6,625 bases of DNA from Thermoplasmata archaeon (GTDB lineage Archaea; Thermoplasmatota; Thermoplasmata; Lutacidiplasmatales; UBA184): the NCBI GenBank assembly GCA_021798415.1, contig JAJZGO010000083.1, forward strand, positions 1 through 6,625. Direction: 5' to 3'. Under the pieces are notes generated by a model. It searched no databases. It worked only from the letters and a program-made list of their open reading frames with translations, and was not told where the DNA came from. Every line of letters begins with the position of its first letter. Position 1 is the stretch's first letter. This document shows positions 6,245 to 6,625 of the stretch, piece after piece. A program made the translations under genes and the position numbers.

Positions 6245-6625
6245 AGGTCCTGCTCGTCGACCACGAGGACTCGTTCGTGCACAACATCGAGCAGGGACTC
6301 GCGGCCCACGGCGCGCGGGTCGAATGCCTTCGCGCGACGGTGCCGCTGCGCGACGCGGTGCGCGTCGACCCGGACGCGATCGTCCTCTCCCCCGGGCCGG
6401 GTCATCCCAGCGACCGCCGCATCACCGGCCTCGCGCGACGCCTGCTCGAGCGGTGGGACAGCGAGCGGCCGTTCCTCGGCGTCTGCCTCGGGCACCAGCT
6501 GATCGGCGAGCACTATGGGGCGACGGTCGGCCGCGCGCCCGCCCCGGTGCACGGGGAGCTCTCCGAGCTCGTGCACGACGGTCGGGGGATCTTCGCCGGA
6601 CTTCCGTCGCCGCTCTCGGCGGCCC
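6241..6625 (+). CDS. trpG: Anthranilate synthase component II, glutamine amidotransferase (3' truncated by window)
   Basis: TrpG is the class I glutamine amidotransferase that hydrolyses glutamine and passes ammonia to TrpE. The first 128 codons are present and the frame runs off the right edge. Visible motifs are: the N-terminal strand VLLVDHEDSF at 3-12 (the family usually has DNYDSF), the oxyanion-hole motif LSPGPGHPSD at 49-58, and the nucleophile elbow LGVCLGHQ at 79-86 with the catalytic Cys82. These are followed by PVHGELSEL at 102-110 and GIFAGLP at 116-122, which match the TrpG/PabA pattern. The His and Glu of the triad would lie beyond the window. The GTG start overlaps the trpE stop (GTGA), and the two proteins are expected to form the synthase complex. 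In organisms with a single copy, this subunit can also serve PabB in folate synthesis; nothing here decides that. Confidence 0.94.
   Translation, partial: MKVLLVDHEDSFVHNIEQGLAAHGARVECLRATVPLRDAVRVDPDAIVLSPGPGHPSDRRITGLARRLLERWDSERPFLGVCLGHQLIGEHYGATVGRAPAPVHGELSELVHDGRGIFAGLPSPLSAA

Overview
The window is a fragment of one densely packed, GC-rich operon of amino-acid biosynthesis genes, all on the + strand, cut at both ends. The organism is most likely an uncultivated GC-rich archaeon. The evidence is a GHMP-family (archaeal-type) shikimate kinase tail, a short TrpE of about 400 residues, an archaeal/fungal-type aspartate-semialdehyde dehydrogenase, and start-stop overlaps with clear Shine-Dalgarno sequences. 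A Thermoplasmata-like lineage is a reasonable guess from the gene content, but it is inference and is not proven here.

Layout, left to right: the C-terminal part of shikimate kinase (1-309), EPSP synthase aroA (306-1580), chorismate synthase aroC (1577-2659), aspartate-semialdehyde dehydrogenase asd (2656-3738), aspartokinase lysC/ask (3735-5054), anthranilate synthase component I trpE (5051-6244), and the first 128 codons of anthranilate synthase component II trpG (6241 to the window end). Every one of the six junctions is a 4-base overlap (GTGA five times, ATGA once). The window therefore has no intergenic DNA, and I see no internal promoter, attenuator, terminator, RNA gene, mobile element or CRISPR array.

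Together the genes form a metabolic line. Shikimate kinase, AroA and AroC run the last three steps from shikimate to chorismate, and TrpE plus TrpG turn chorismate into anthranilate, the first step to tryptophan. Aspartokinase and Asd convert aspartate to aspartate semialdehyde. In many archaea that compound is itself a precursor of the aromatic ring, through the 6-deoxy-5-ketofructose phosphate route to dehydroquinate. Their position between aroC and trpE therefore makes sense if this organism uses that route; the genes that would prove it are outside the window.

The main oddities are in the proteins. The aspartokinase has a strongly altered nucleotide-binding loop and an eroded second ACT domain. 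The chorismate synthase lacks the Glu of its first signature. The TrpE has a reduced N-terminal half with a Pro/Arg-rich linker. I find no evidence of an undescribed system; this is a core biosynthetic operon with unusually strict gene packing.
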